Part shown: positions 16,611 through 25,078 of the stretch, in pieces
Numbering within the stretch: the first letter of the stretch is position 1
How the letters are laid out: each line of letters starts with the position of its first letter
Assembly: GCA_963725175.1 (NCBI GenBank)
Contig: CAVRXH010000006.1
Span: 2,480,001 to 2,544,000, forward strand
Length of the DNA: 64,000 bases
Direction: 5' to 3'
Origin: DASUBV01 sp963725175
Lineage (GTDB): Bacteria; Actinomycetota; Actinomycetes; Streptosporangiales; Streptosporangiaceae
Notes under the pieces: model-generated
Told to the model about the DNA's origin: nothing
The model's database searches: none
Seen by the model: the letters and a program-made list of their open reading frames with translations, nothing else
Position numbers and translations under genes: made by a program

Positions 16611-17351
16611 TCAGCCATCAGCCTCGGCCTGGCCGGGACGCCTGGACGTGGCGAGCGACGCGAATACCACTGTAGAGCTCAGGTAATGGCGGGTGGCGTA
16701 GTCGAATGCGCCGCCGCAGGTGATCAGGCGCAGGGCCGCGTGGCCCTTCCCGCCGTAGATGGCCTTCGCCGGAAAACGCGACTTGAGGTACTCCCGCACG
16801 CCGGTCACCCGGAAAACCGCGGTGACCCCGTCGGCCAGCCTGACGTCGACGTGGTCGCCCGGACGAAGCGCGCCGAGCCGGAAGAACACGGCCGGCCCGA
16901 GGTAGCTGTCCACGTGGCCCTCGATGACCGATACCCCGACCGCGCCGGGCGTCGCCGAGCCCTTGTACCAGGCAGCCTCGCCCGACTGGGTGGTGAGCGA
17001 CGGTACCCGCATCGTGCCGTTGGCATTGGCGCCCAGGTGCAGCAGCACCGAGCGCACGCCGATGGCCGGGATATCGACCGACACCGGCAGCGAGCGGCGC
17101 AGCCAGGGACCGCGAACGTGGCTCGCCCCCGTGGTACCCGCGGCCGACGCCGAGGGCTGCGGCGCGTGCACCTGAAGCAGGAACGCGATGCCAGCCGCCG
17201 TCGCGCCCGCCGCGATGAGCAGGACGCCGAGCACCCCGGCGATCCGGGCCCGCGAGCCCACCACAGGGCGCAGCGGCGGGCCCGGCACGCCGTTTTGCCA
17301 GCAGACAACCACGCGGAGGCCGACTATCCGCCGCCACTCCAGCTCTGCCAA
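16611..17351 (-). CDS. Sortase, class F-like
   Basis: A 246-residue transpeptidase. One N-terminal membrane anchor (about residues 32-58, GVLLIAAGATAAGIAFLL) is followed by a Ser/Ala/Pro linker and the sortase beta-barrel. The catalytic triad is visible: His in SVIEGHVDS (near 158), Cys in LITCGGAFDY (near 216) and Arg in TRHYLSS (near 225). This class covalently attaches surface proteins to the cell wall. The start is TTG at 17351 (GGGACG upstream). It is divergent from the 17589 gene, whose product carries a sorting-like C-terminus, so enzyme and substrate are probably paired. Confidence 0.85.
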   Translation of the reverse strand: MAELEWRRIVGLRVVVCWQNGVPGPPLRPVVGSRARIAGVLGVLLIAAGATAAGIAFLLQVHAPQPSASAAGTTGASHVRGPWLRRSLPVSVDIPAIGVRSVLLHLGANANGTMRVPSLTTQSGEAAWYKGSATPGAVGVSVIEGHVDSYLGPAVFFRLGALRPGDHVDVRLADGVTAVFRVTGVREYLKSRFPAKAIYGGKGHAALRLITCGGAFDYATRHYLSSTVVFASLATSRRPGQAEADG

Positions 17352-17588
17352 TGCCAGGCGTCCCTTCGTCTTCCCCAGCGTGTCCTACCCGCGTAGCCTC
17401 ATGTTCAAATGGCACACAGGCCCCGGCTCGTCACCGTCGCCCCGGGTATTACCGTTTCGCCCGGCGGCCCTTTCCTGGTGGCGCCGCATGCTCCAGCCGG
17501 CCGCCTGCGCCCGTACGATCGCCTTTCCAGCCCTGGAACCCGAAATGGCTTCGGCCATCGGCCAGCACCGTGAGGAGATCCCTTAGCT

Positions 17589-18011
17589 ATGCGCACAGCC
17601 AGCGCGCGGACCGGACTCAGAGCACGACTGGCCGCGTCCAGTTGTGCGGCCCTGGCCATCCTCGCTCTAGCCTGCGTCGCGGGCTGCTCGGGATCCGCGC
17701 CATCGCCGACACCCACTAGCTTCTCGCCCGGCACGAGCAACTCGGCCACCGGCACGCCAGCACCGGGCAAGACCACCGTGACCGCCACCCCGAGCCAGCA
17801 TGCCACCCATTCGGCGACGCCGAAGCCAGCCCACTCGGCCTCACCCAGGCCGCGCAAGACGAGCCACCAGGTGTCCAACGTGGCGCCGGACACCGGCGGC
17901 GGCGGCACCGCCGGCTTCCAGGACCCGCTGCTCCTCGCGCTCGGCCTGGCTGCCGTCCTGGCGGGTGCCGGCGGCATCTACTACCGCCGCCGGCTCACGC
18001 GGCACCGCTGA
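17589..18011 (+). CDS. Small lipoprotein with C-terminal sortase signal (probable sortase substrate)
   Basis: A 140-residue protein. It has a basic N-terminus and a hydrophobic signal with lipobox-like VAGC (Cys near 33), then a Ser/Thr/Pro/His-rich low-complexity stalk (residues 35-100). The C-terminus has the sequence APDTGGGG, a hydrophobic helix (LLLALGLAAVLAGAGGIYY) and a basic tail RRRLTRHR. This is the layout of a cell-wall sorting signal, with Ala in place of the usual Leu of LPxTG. It sits divergent from the sortase gene, 237 bp away. Having both a lipobox and a sorting signal is unusual. No globular domain is present, so it may be a wall spacer or stalk. Confidence 0.7.
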   Translation: MRTASARTGLRARLAASSCAALAILALACVAGCSGSAPSPTPTSFSPGTSNSATGTPAPGKTTVTATPSQHATHSATPKPAHSASPRPRKTSHQVSNVAPDTGGGGTAGFQDPLLLALGLAAVLAGAGGIYYRRRLTRHR

Positions 18012-18043
18012 CCCCGCGTTCCGCGGTGACGGCGGCCGGGCGC

Positions 18044-18161
18044 CTACCTGACCTTGGCCGCCAGGTCGTCGTAGAGCGGCTCCAGCTCGTCCCACCGGGC
18101 GCCGGAGTCGACGGGCTCACGGTCGGCGAGATGGGCGCCGAGACTCTCGACATGGAGCCGG
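18044..18161 (-). other. Probable out-of-frame C-terminal continuation of the 18162 gene
   Basis: After the TAA at 18162 the minus strand continues with ~38 codons in another frame (reading RLHVESLGAHLADREPVDSG, then WDELEPLYDDLAAKVR) ending at TAG 18044-18046. Third positions are almost all G or C and the composition is protein-like, unlike the competing frames. No start codon with a ribosome site precedes it. It most likely is the true tail of the 257-residue protein, displaced by one extra base near 18165-18185. Confidence 0.5.
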
Positions 18162-18935
18162 TTACGCCGCGCGGGCGTCCTGGTCAAGCAGGTCGTCCAG
18201 GGTCTCCCTGACGTCCTTGCCGTCCCGCGACCCCGGCACCAGCCGGTCATGGTCGTGCGGGTCACGGCGGAACTCGTGCAGCTCGCCGTCGCGGCGGGCC
18301 AGGATCAGGTCGGTGCTCGTCCCCGCGGTCTCGGCCGATCCCTGCGCGGTGTACTGGGTGACGGTGACCAGCGCGGACCGTTCCGCGTCGGCCAGCACCC
18401 CGTCCGCGTCGGCGGCCGCCCCCGGCTCCGCCCGGTCGCCCCGTGGCAGCCAGTCGGCGAGCTGGCCCAGGGCCTCGCCCAGCTTGTACAGGCCGACCTC
18501 GTGCACGCCAAGCGCGTCGATGCGGATCACGAGGCAGATCTCCTCGGGCTGCGGAAGCAGCAGGATCCGCCACGGCTCGCCCGACTGCGTCCCCGTCGCG
18601 CGGGCATCCAGCACCAGCCGCGCTCGCTGCTGGAACGCCACCGCGATGCCCAGGTCGCCCCGCACCTGGACCTGTTCCCCGTCCGAGCCGGCCACCAGGA
18701 GCTGGCGCGCCGCCAGCGAGCGGACCGCCTCGGCCAGCACCTCGTCCGAGGGCCGCGTTTCGAGGAAGTCCACGATCGCGTCCACCGCCGCGAGCTCGGC
18801 GATGGTGTAAGCGCCCAGCAGCACCGGCCCGGTTCCGACCAGGTGCACCACCGCCGAGACCAGCCCTTCAGGGACCGCCGCCTGACCGGAATCCGGTGTC
18901 ATCGCCGCGCCGCCGCGCGTGCCGTCCTCACTCAT
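18162..18935 (-). CDS. Hypothetical protein, 257 residues
   Basis: A soluble acidic protein with no signal peptide or membrane segment. Residues 20-75 look like a helical N-terminal domain (LLGAYTIAELAAVDAIVDFL). A mixed alpha/beta region follows (PWRILLLPQPEEICLVIRID near 120), then DLILARRDGELHEFRRD near 212. I do not recognise the family. The ATG at 18935 has an AGGAGG site and overlaps the stop of the upstream gene by 8 nt, so the two are translationally coupled and probably work together. Its C-terminus may continue in another frame to 18044. Confidence 0.7.
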   Translation of the reverse strand: MSEDGTRGGAAMTPDSGQAAVPEGLVSAVVHLVGTGPVLLGAYTIAELAAVDAIVDFLETRPSDEVLAEAVRSLAARQLLVAGSDGEQVQVRGDLGIAVAFQQRARLVLDARATGTQSGEPWRILLLPQPEEICLVIRIDALGVHEVGLYKLGEALGQLADWLPRGDRAEPGAAADADGVLADAERSALVTVTQYTAQGSAETAGTSTDLILARRDGELHEFRRDPHDHDRLVPGSRDGKDVRETLDDLLDQDARAA

Positions 18936-19809
18936 CCCCTGCCCCCTCCTGCTCCCGTCGCCCCTGCCCCTGGCGCATGGCCAGGATCGCGGCCGCGCCG
19001 GGAGACGGCGTCTCGGTCACCCATACCGCCGAGCTCCCGAACAGGCCGCGCCCGGCCCGCCCGGAGAGTGCCTGGCCCAGCTCCGCCGCCGGTTCTGGCC
19101 GGTCCGGCGGCGGGAACCGCCCCGCGAGGTCACCCGACGCCGAAGTAACGTCGTCGTCCTCCTCGATCCGGTGCAGCGCACTGGTGAGCGATTGCGCGAC
19201 CGGCGGCGCCAGCGCCGTGGGCACGGCCACGATCGGAGACAGGTACATCGGATGCCGCTCGGTCGACCTGGACAGCCCCCACGGTCCGACATTGCTGCGC
19301 GTCAGCCGGTAGACCACGTAGTCCATCAGGTGCCGGAGGTCGGTCAGGCTGGGCAGCCTGCCCTTCCCGAAAGCCGCCGGCGTCTTCTCCAGCTGCACCC
19401 AGGTGCCCGTCGCGGTCCGGCCGTGCAGCTTCTCGCGGACGACCTGGCCGCGCATCCCGATGTCGGGGTAGCGATCCTTGTCGATGTCCCGATGGTGGCT
19501 GGATATCCGCGGATGGCTGATCCCGGCGAACCGCCACTTCTCATACAGAACGGGGTCATCGACCAGGACATGACCGCCGCACAGGACGTCCTTCAGCTGC
19601 GGGACCTGGAGGCCGTTCCGCTCCAGGTCGGACAGGACGGCGGCCTCCTCCGGGCTGAGCCGCCTGGCGGCGGCGAGCAGCCCCTTCCGGTAGGAACCGG
19701 CCCTGGCCGTGATCTCGATCATCAGCCGGACCCGGTCCCGCATCTCCCCGGCTCGCTCTGCCATCTGGGCCGGGAGCCCTGGAGAACGGTGAAGCGCGGG
19801 CGATGTCAC
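18928..19809 (-). CDS. Hypothetical protein, 293 residues
   Basis: A soluble protein with a helical, charged N-terminal half (AAARRLSPEEAAVLSDLERN near residue 50). A central segment GQVVREKLHGRTATGTWVQL and DLRHLMDYVVYRLTRSNVGP lies around 122-176. A Pro/Glu-rich linker and the short C-terminal domain FGSSAVWVTETPSPGAAAIL follow. The family is not recognised. GTG start at 19809 has AGGGGG upstream. It is coupled to the next gene by an 8-nt overlap, forming a two-gene operon with no other obvious partner. Confidence 0.7.
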   Translation of the reverse strand: MTSPALHRSPGLPAQMAERAGEMRDRVRLMIEITARAGSYRKGLLAAARRLSPEEAAVLSDLERNGLQVPQLKDVLCGGHVLVDDPVLYEKWRFAGISHPRISSHHRDIDKDRYPDIGMRGQVVREKLHGRTATGTWVQLEKTPAAFGKGRLPSLTDLRHLMDYVVYRLTRSNVGPWGLSRSTERHPMYLSPIVAVPTALAPPVAQSLTSALHRIEEDDDVTSASGDLAGRFPPPDRPEPAAELGQALSGRAGRGLFGSSAVWVTETPSPGAAAILAMRQGQGRREQEGAGDE

Positions 19810-19946
19810 GAAAGCCCCCTGGTGGTCAGCCGACGCTGCCGCCCAGTAGACCGCCGGGGACGATCGGCCGCCTCACCTTGCTCGGGTGATCGAGGCATCA
19901 GATCGCTGGCAGTCACGTCCGCTCGCGGCGGGCATAACCTGGCCTC

Positions 19947-20633
19947 GTGAACGAGGATCGCGGCCAGCGGGACGAGCCCAGGTGGCGGCCTGGATGGCAG
20001 CCCGGGCCTGACGAACCCGCGGCCGACATACTGGAGCAGGGCGGGCGCCGGTTCCTCCCGCCGAACTTAGGGCAGCCGCGGGTCGCCGCGATCCTGCTCG
20101 CCGCGGGGCTGGTCATCGGGCTCGCGGTGGGATACGCGGCCGGGCACCGGCAGCGGCCAGGAAGCGCTAGCCAGGCGACGGCCAGCGCCGACCCGGCCAC
20201 TCCGGTGCGCCTGGGGACTCCGGTCCGCCAGGGCGTTCCGGTGTACCAGGGCGGCCCGCCGATCGTCCCGGCCGGCGGCACATGTTCCGCTCAGTCCGGC
20301 CGGAAACTCCAGCTCGGCGCAGAGATCACTAACGGGTCCGCGAGATCGGTCAGGCTCGGCCAGATCCGCGCCATGCTTCCGCTTGGCGGGCTTCGGGCGA
20401 TCTCGCAGCGATGGGCACCATGCGGCGCGTTCGAGACGGGCCAGGACCCGACCTCCCTCGGACCTGGTGACAGCGCTTGGTTCAGTGTCACTTTCCAGGT
20501 CCTCGTCCGGTGTCCCGAGGCGTTTCCGGTCTGGTTCACTGTCGGCTACAGCGCGGCCGGGAACGCCGCCACCACCCGCGTTCCGGCCTTCCCCGACCTG
20601 GAACAGGTCCCCTACACCGGCTGCCCCCGTTGA
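19947..20633 (+). CDS. Membrane-anchored hypothetical protein, 228 residues
   Basis: A cytoplasmic Pro/Arg-rich N-terminus (1-45) is followed by one transmembrane segment (about 48-67, AAILLAAGLVIGLAVGYAAG) and an extracellular domain (about 95-228). The domain has four spaced cysteines (GGTCSAQ, APCGAFE, VRCPEAF, YTGCPR), probably two disulfides in a small beta-sandwich. The start is GTG 19947. It is divergent from the 18928/19809 pair and convergent with the ATP-grasp gene. Function unknown. Confidence 0.65.
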   Translation: MNEDRGQRDEPRWRPGWQPGPDEPAADILEQGGRRFLPPNLGQPRVAAILLAAGLVIGLAVGYAAGHRQRPGSASQATASADPATPVRLGTPVRQGVPVYQGGPPIVPAGGTCSAQSGRKLQLGAEITNGSARSVRLGQIRAMLPLGGLRAISQRWAPCGAFETGQDPTSLGPGDSAWFSVTFQVLVRCPEAFPVWFTVGYSAAGNAATTRVPAFPDLEQVPYTGCPR

Positions 20634-20637
20634 TCGG

Positions 20638-21918
20638 TTAGTCCTGGGCTGGCTCGGGGATCAGGCCGGTGCGGCTGGCTTGCCAGGTGACCGGCGGGCC
20701 GTCTGGCTCGCGGAAGGTGAATCTCAGCCGCTCGGCGCAGCGGTCGATGGTCGCCAGCATGGACTGATGGTCGGGCGCCTGGCCGGACAGCGCGTCGATG
20801 GCATAGGTCACGACGCCGGGCGCGAACACCGACCCGACGGGCATCCGCGTGAGGTACGAGATGACGCCCGGCTGCTGCCTGACCTCGTCCGCCCCGATAA
20901 TCGCGCACAGCTCGCCGCCGGCCACCGGCGGCTGGTTCCAGGCGATGAACCGTACCGGCCCGCTGTCTGGCACCGCTCGGGGCGTGACCGCCAGACCGCA
21001 GGCCGCCGCGATCCCCAGCTCGAGTAGATCCTGACCGGTCGCGCGCACGTACAGGCCGCTGATGAAGCCGCCGATACGAGCGTTGACCTCGATGATCCGC
21101 GGGCCGCCCTCGGTGATCTTGATCTCGGTGTGGACCAGCCCGCGCCGGATTCCCAGCGCCCTGGCCGCCGCCGAGGCAAGCTCCCCGATCTCCGCGCGCT
21201 CCGCCACCGGAAGATGGGACGGGATGAAGTGTCCCTGCTCGCGGAAGGGCGGAAGCAGGGGCAGCTTGCCCGTCACCCCGAGGGTGAACGGCTCGCCGTT
21301 GGCGACCAGGGATTCCACGGAGACGTAGTCGCCGAGCTCTCCCTCGTCCCGGCCTTTCAGGTACTCCTCCACCACGAACGGCCGACTGGTGGTTGGCGCC
21401 AGCTCCGGGGGAAACTGCTCCGCGTTCTCGACGAGATAGGTATCGATGCTGTTCTGGCTGCGCCGCGGCTTGATGACCACCGGGCCGCCCCTGCTCCGCA
21501 GCAGGTCAAGGGCTTCGCCGCGGCTCGTGGCGACCGCCGACCACACGCTATCGACGCCGCTGGCCGCGAGCCGCTGGCGCTGTGCCCACTTATCGGTCGC
21601 GAGCGTGAGCGTCTCGGGGTCCAGGAACGGCAGCCCCAGCCCGTCCGCGATACCGCAGGCCAGCGGTAGCAGGGCCTCGGTAAAGGTCACGACGGCGACG
21701 GGCCCGAGGCGGCGCAGCTCGCGAAGCGCGGGCGCCGGGTCGCCCGGCTCGCATTCGAGTAACGGCCCGAACGACGAGTACTCGGCGCTCTCCTGCTCAT
21801 CCAGGGACGAGCGGGCGGCCACGAATACCGGGGAATGGCCATAGACCGCGGCGGCCCTGGAAAGACGCGCCGGCCGCACCCCGGACCGCGGAACCACGGC
21901 GATAACGACGGCGCTCAC
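20638..21918 (-). CDS. ATP-grasp family carboxylate-amine ligase
   Basis: A 426-residue ligase. The central ATP-grasp domain has VVIKPRRSQNS (about 148-158, nucleotide-binding Lys) and the acidic clamp FVVEEYLKG. The Mg-binding segment HTEIKITEGGPRIIEVNARI lies around 262-282 (conserved Glu and Asn). Members join a carboxylate to an amine using ATP, often making dipeptides or modified amino acids. The substrate is not predictable. The GTG start overlaps the stop of the upstream DUF1707 gene (GTGA), so the genes form an operon. Confidence 0.82.
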   Translation of the reverse strand: MSAVVIAVVPRSGVRPARLSRAAAVYGHSPVFVAARSSLDEQESAEYSSFGPLLECEPGDPAPALRELRRLGPVAVVTFTEALLPLACGIADGLGLPFLDPETLTLATDKWAQRQRLAASGVDSVWSAVATSRGEALDLLRSRGGPVVIKPRRSQNSIDTYLVENAEQFPPELAPTTSRPFVVEEYLKGRDEGELGDYVSVESLVANGEPFTLGVTGKLPLLPPFREQGHFIPSHLPVAERAEIGELASAAARALGIRRGLVHTEIKITEGGPRIIEVNARIGGFISGLYVRATGQDLLELGIAAACGLAVTPRAVPDSGPVRFIAWNQPPVAGGELCAIIGADEVRQQPGVISYLTRMPVGSVFAPGVVTYAIDALSGQAPDHQSMLATIDRCAERLRFTFREPDGPPVTWQASRTGLIPEPAQD

Positions 21919-22533
21919 GCTTCACCTGCCCGGCTCGGGGGCAGCCACCGGGTGTCGATCCGGCCGTGCCGCAGCCGGCCTGCCAGGCGGACGCGCAGCG
22001 TCTCCGGCGCGTTGTCGCCCGCGTCCCTGCTGATCTCGAGCCTGCTGTGCCGCACCGACAGCTCGTTGGCGTCCACCACCATGCCCGGCGCGAGGACCAG
22101 CTCCACCTCGCCACCGCTCACCCGCATGTCGATAATCAGCTCGGGCCCGCTGCGCACCGCGCTGGTCAGGTCCAGCAGCACGTGGCACCACGCGGTGCGC
22201 AGCCGCAGCCGGTGCGGCAGCGTCCACGGCCCGTCACGCCGCACCGAGCCGTGCCGCTCGCTGATGGTGAGCCGTTCGGCGGCCGGCTGCAGCCGGCGTC
22301 CGGGAGAGCGGCAGCGCGAGAGCGGCACCGCTGCCGGGCGCCGCGACGAGGTCGGCGGTCAGCGGGGCCAGCGCGTCTAGGGTGCGAGCGGCAAGCGCCG
22401 CGTCCAGCCGCTCGTCGAACTCGACCTGGTCGAGCCGACCGTCGACGACGGCGGCGCCCAGCAGTTCGAGGACCTGGTCACGGTCAGCGTCGGACGCGCG
22501 CAGCGCGGGTGAGCTGGGCGGATCTCCCGGCAT
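21915..22533 (-). pseudogene. DUF1707 domain protein, interrupted by a frameshift
   Basis: The 5' part (22533 down to about 22300) encodes a standard DUF1707 helical domain: LRASDADRDQVLELLG ... EFDERLDAALAARTLDALAPL. The expected second half (ISERHGSVRRDG, then LRTAWCHVLLDLTSAVRSGP and LAPGMVVDANELSVRHSRLE) is in another minus-strand frame and ends at 21915. The frames switch in the GC-rich linker around 22285-22310, consistent with one extra base (or two missing). Read as one protein it would have ~205 residues. ATG 22533 has an AGGAGG site. The stop overlaps the ATP-grasp start. Confidence 0.75.
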
Positions 22534-22671
22534 CCGGCCTCCTCGCGGCGACAGGGGATGGTCAGGGGCGGGGTCATTTTAGCCGCTTCCGCCCACGTCC
22601 GCCCAGGTCCGTTACGGCTGCGGGAAGCTGTGCCGGCGCGGCCGGCAACGCCATCGGGCCGGTCAGGCCGG

Positions 22672-23124
22672 TCAGGCTTGCAGGACACGGAGGATCCGGG
22701 CCAGGTGCGCGCGGTCAGCGTCGCTGAGCCGGCTGAAGAGCCGCTCGGCCTCGGCGCCGCGGACTCCCTTCACCGCGTGCAGGACGCCGACGCCGTGCTC
22801 GGTCAGCTCCACCAGGGTGGCCCGCCGGTCGGCCGGATCAGGCCGCCGGGCCACCAGGCCGCGATTCTCCAGCGCGTCGATGACCTCCGTGGCCGACCGC
22901 GGCGCGATGCGCAGGTGCTCCGACAGTCCCGACAGGCGCATCTGCCCGTGCCGGGCCAGCACCCGCAGAGCCCGCCAGTGTGACGGCGAGATGTCCCAGG
23001 GCGCCAGGGACTCCTGCGACGTCTCCCGGAGCCGGCGCGAGACGGACCGGAACAGTTCCAGCATCGTCTCGTCGCCGTCACCGCCGGAGTCCGCCTGGCC
23101 GGCCGTTTCGCCCTCGAAGGTCAC
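22672..23124 (-). CDS. MarR-family transcriptional regulator
   Basis: A 150-residue winged-helix repressor. The recognition region is RLSGLSEHLRIAPRSATEVI (about 71-90) and the wing has RRPDPADRRATLVELTEHG (about 103-121), the standard MarR signature. The GTG start is at 23122-23124. It is divergent from an ABC exporter gene, with overlapping palindromes between them, the classic layout of a MarR repressor controlling a drug or metabolite exporter and itself. Confidence 0.9.
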   Translation of the reverse strand: MTFEGETAGQADSGGDGDETMLELFRSVSRRLRETSQESLAPWDISPSHWRALRVLARHGQMRLSGLSEHLRIAPRSATEVIDALENRGLVARRPDPADRRATLVELTEHGVGVLHAVKGVRGAEAERLFSRLSDADRAHLARILRVLQA

Positions 23125-23154
23125 CGGAATAGCGTAGCAGTTAATTCTGTTGTA

Positions 23155-23176
23155 GCCTCATATTGAGGCAGCCTCA
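23155..23176. promoter_or_regulatory. Overlapping palindromes, probable MarR operator
   Basis: GCCTCA-TAT-TGAGGC (23155-23169) is a perfect inverted repeat. Its right arm forms a second perfect palindrome, TGAGGC-A-GCCTCA (23164-23176). The region is AT-richer than its surroundings and lies between the divergent MarR and exporter starts, where a repressor would block both. Confidence 0.75.
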
Positions 23177-23217
23177 GCAAGTAGCCTCTTACCCCCCCGA
23201 CAGAATCGAGCAAGCTC

Positions 23218-25032
23218 TTGGCGTCACCTGCCACTCAGCCAGACATCGCCCGCGCGGGCAGGTCCCGCAGCTCCAGAACCGTCACCCCCGCCGAGAAGGC
23301 GCAGGCACGCCAGGTGTCACTGCGCCGCATCGGCCAGCTGTTCACCCCCTATCGCTGGCAGCTGGCGATCGTCACCGCGCTCATCGCGGCCTCCTCGATC
23401 GTCGGCCTGGTCTCGCCGTTCCTGCTCCGCGCGGTCATCGACACCGCGCTGCCGGACAAGAACGTGCGCCTGCTGGCCTGGCTGGTGGCCGGCATGATCG
23501 CCGTCGCCGCCGTCACCTCGGCCTTCGGCGTCATCCAGACCTGGATCAGCACCAAGATCGGCCAGAAGGTCATGCACGGGCTGCGCACCAGCGTCTTCGC
23601 GCACCTGCAGCAGCAGTCCATCGCGTTCTTCACCAAGACCAGGACCGGCGAGGTCCAGTCCCGCATCACCAACGACATCGGCGGCATGGAGTCGGTCGTG
23701 ACCTCGACCGCGACCTCCGTCGCCGCCAACCTCACCACCGCGGTCGCCACCGCCGTCGCGATGGCCGTGCTGTCCTGGCGCCTGTCCCTCATCTCGCTGG
23801 TCGTCATGCCGCCCGCCATCTACCTGACCCGCAAGGTCGCCCGGATGCGCCGCGCCATCACCACCGAGCAGCAGCGCGAGCTGGCCAACCTCAATGTCGC
23901 CATCGAGGAAGGGCTGTCGGTCAACGCGGCCCAGCTGGCCAAGACCATGGGCACCGGCCCGTCCCTGGTGCGGAAGTTCACCGCCTCGTCCGCCAGGCTG
24001 ATCGACCTGGAGCTGCGTTCTCAGCTCGCCGGCCGCTGGCGGATGGCGTCCATGAGCATCATGTTCGCCGCGATCCCCGCGATCATCTACCTCGCCGCCG
24101 GCCTGCCCGTCACCGCCGGCGCCATGACCATCGGCACCCTGATCGCCTTCACCACGCTGCAGAACAGCCTGTTCCGGCCACTGACCGGCCTGCTCAGCAC
24201 CAGCGTGTCCGTGATCAGCTCGCTGGCCCTGTTCGCGCGGATCTTCGAGTACCTCGACCTGCCCGTGGACATCACCGATCCCGCGCGGCCCGCCGACCTC
24301 GACCCCGGCCGGGTCACCGGCCATGTCAGCTTCGACAACGTCAGCTTCAGCTACCCCGGCGCCGACCGGCCCGCCGTGACCGGCGTCAGCCTCGACGTGC
24401 CCGCGGGCAGCACCCTCGCGGTAGTCGGCGAGACCGGATCCGGCAAGACCACCCTCGCCGCCCTGCTCGCCCGCCTGTACGACCCCGTCAGCGGCAGCGT
24501 CCGCATCGACGGCACCGACCTGCGCGAGCTGCGGCTCGCCGACCTCGCCGCCATTGTCGGCGTCGTCAGCCAGGAGACCTATCTCCTGCACACCACCGTG
24601 CGGGAGAACCTGCGCTACGCCCGCCCCGACGCCACCGACGCCGAGATCGAGGACGCCGCCAGGGCCGCCCAGATCCACGACCTGATCGCGGGCCTGCCCG
24701 ACGGCTACGACACCATGGTCGGCTCTCGCGGCCACCGGTTCTCCGGCGGCGAGAAGCAGCGCATCGCCATCGCCAGGACCCTGCTGCGCGACCCTCGCGT
24801 CCTCGTCCTCGACGAGGCCACCAGCGCGCTGGACACCGAGACCGAGCGCGCCGTCCAGCAGGCGTTCGACGCCCTCGCCGCCGGCCGCACGACCATCACC
24901 ATCGCCCACCGGCTGTCCACGGTGCGCGACGCCGACCAGATCATCGTCCTGGACCACGGCGCCATCATCGAGACCGGCACGCACGCCACCCTCGTCGCCG
25001 AAGCCGGCCGCTACGCCGCCCTCGCCGCATAA
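23218..25032 (+). CDS. ABC exporter, fused permease/ATPase (MDR type)
   Basis: A 604-residue half-transporter. The N-terminal exporter membrane domain has six helices (about residues 45-330) and the ATPase domain follows (about 360-600). Visible motifs are Walker A GETGSGKTT, Q-loop, signature FSGGEKQRIAIART and Walker B VLVLDEATSALD, with the H-loop in IAHRLST. It probably works as a dimer. The start is TTG 23218 without a strong ribosome site. Control by the divergent MarR gene is likely; the substrate (drug, peptide or lipid) is unknown. Confidence 0.88.
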   Translation: MASPATQPDIARAGRSRSSRTVTPAEKAQARQVSLRRIGQLFTPYRWQLAIVTALIAASSIVGLVSPFLLRAVIDTALPDKNVRLLAWLVAGMIAVAAVTSAFGVIQTWISTKIGQKVMHGLRTSVFAHLQQQSIAFFTKTRTGEVQSRITNDIGGMESVVTSTATSVAANLTTAVATAVAMAVLSWRLSLISLVVMPPAIYLTRKVARMRRAITTEQQRELANLNVAIEEGLSVNAAQLAKTMGTGPSLVRKFTASSARLIDLELRSQLAGRWRMASMSIMFAAIPAIIYLAAGLPVTAGAMTIGTLIAFTTLQNSLFRPLTGLLSTSVSVISSLALFARIFEYLDLPVDITDPARPADLDPGRVTGHVSFDNVSFSYPGADRPAVTGVSLDVPAGSTLAVVGETGSGKTTLAALLARLYDPVSGSVRIDGTDLRELRLADLAAIVGVVSQETYLLHTTVRENLRYARPDATDAEIEDAARAAQIHDLIAGLPDGYDTMVGSRGHRFSGGEKQRIAIARTLLRDPRVLVLDEATSALDTETERAVQQAFDALAAGRTTITIAHRLSTVRDADQIIVLDHGAIIETGTHATLVAEAGRYAALAA

Positions 25033-25073
25033 CCTCGTCGTCCCGGCCTGGCGGCCTGGCCGGGACGACGAGG
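25033..25073. terminator. Bidirectional hairpin terminator
   Basis: A perfect 16-bp stem (25033-25048 with 25058-25073) and 9-nt loop fill the space between the convergent exporter stop (25032) and the propeller gene stop (25079). Stem strength and location support a terminator shared by both genes. Confidence 0.85.
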
Positions 25074-25078
25074 CACGC

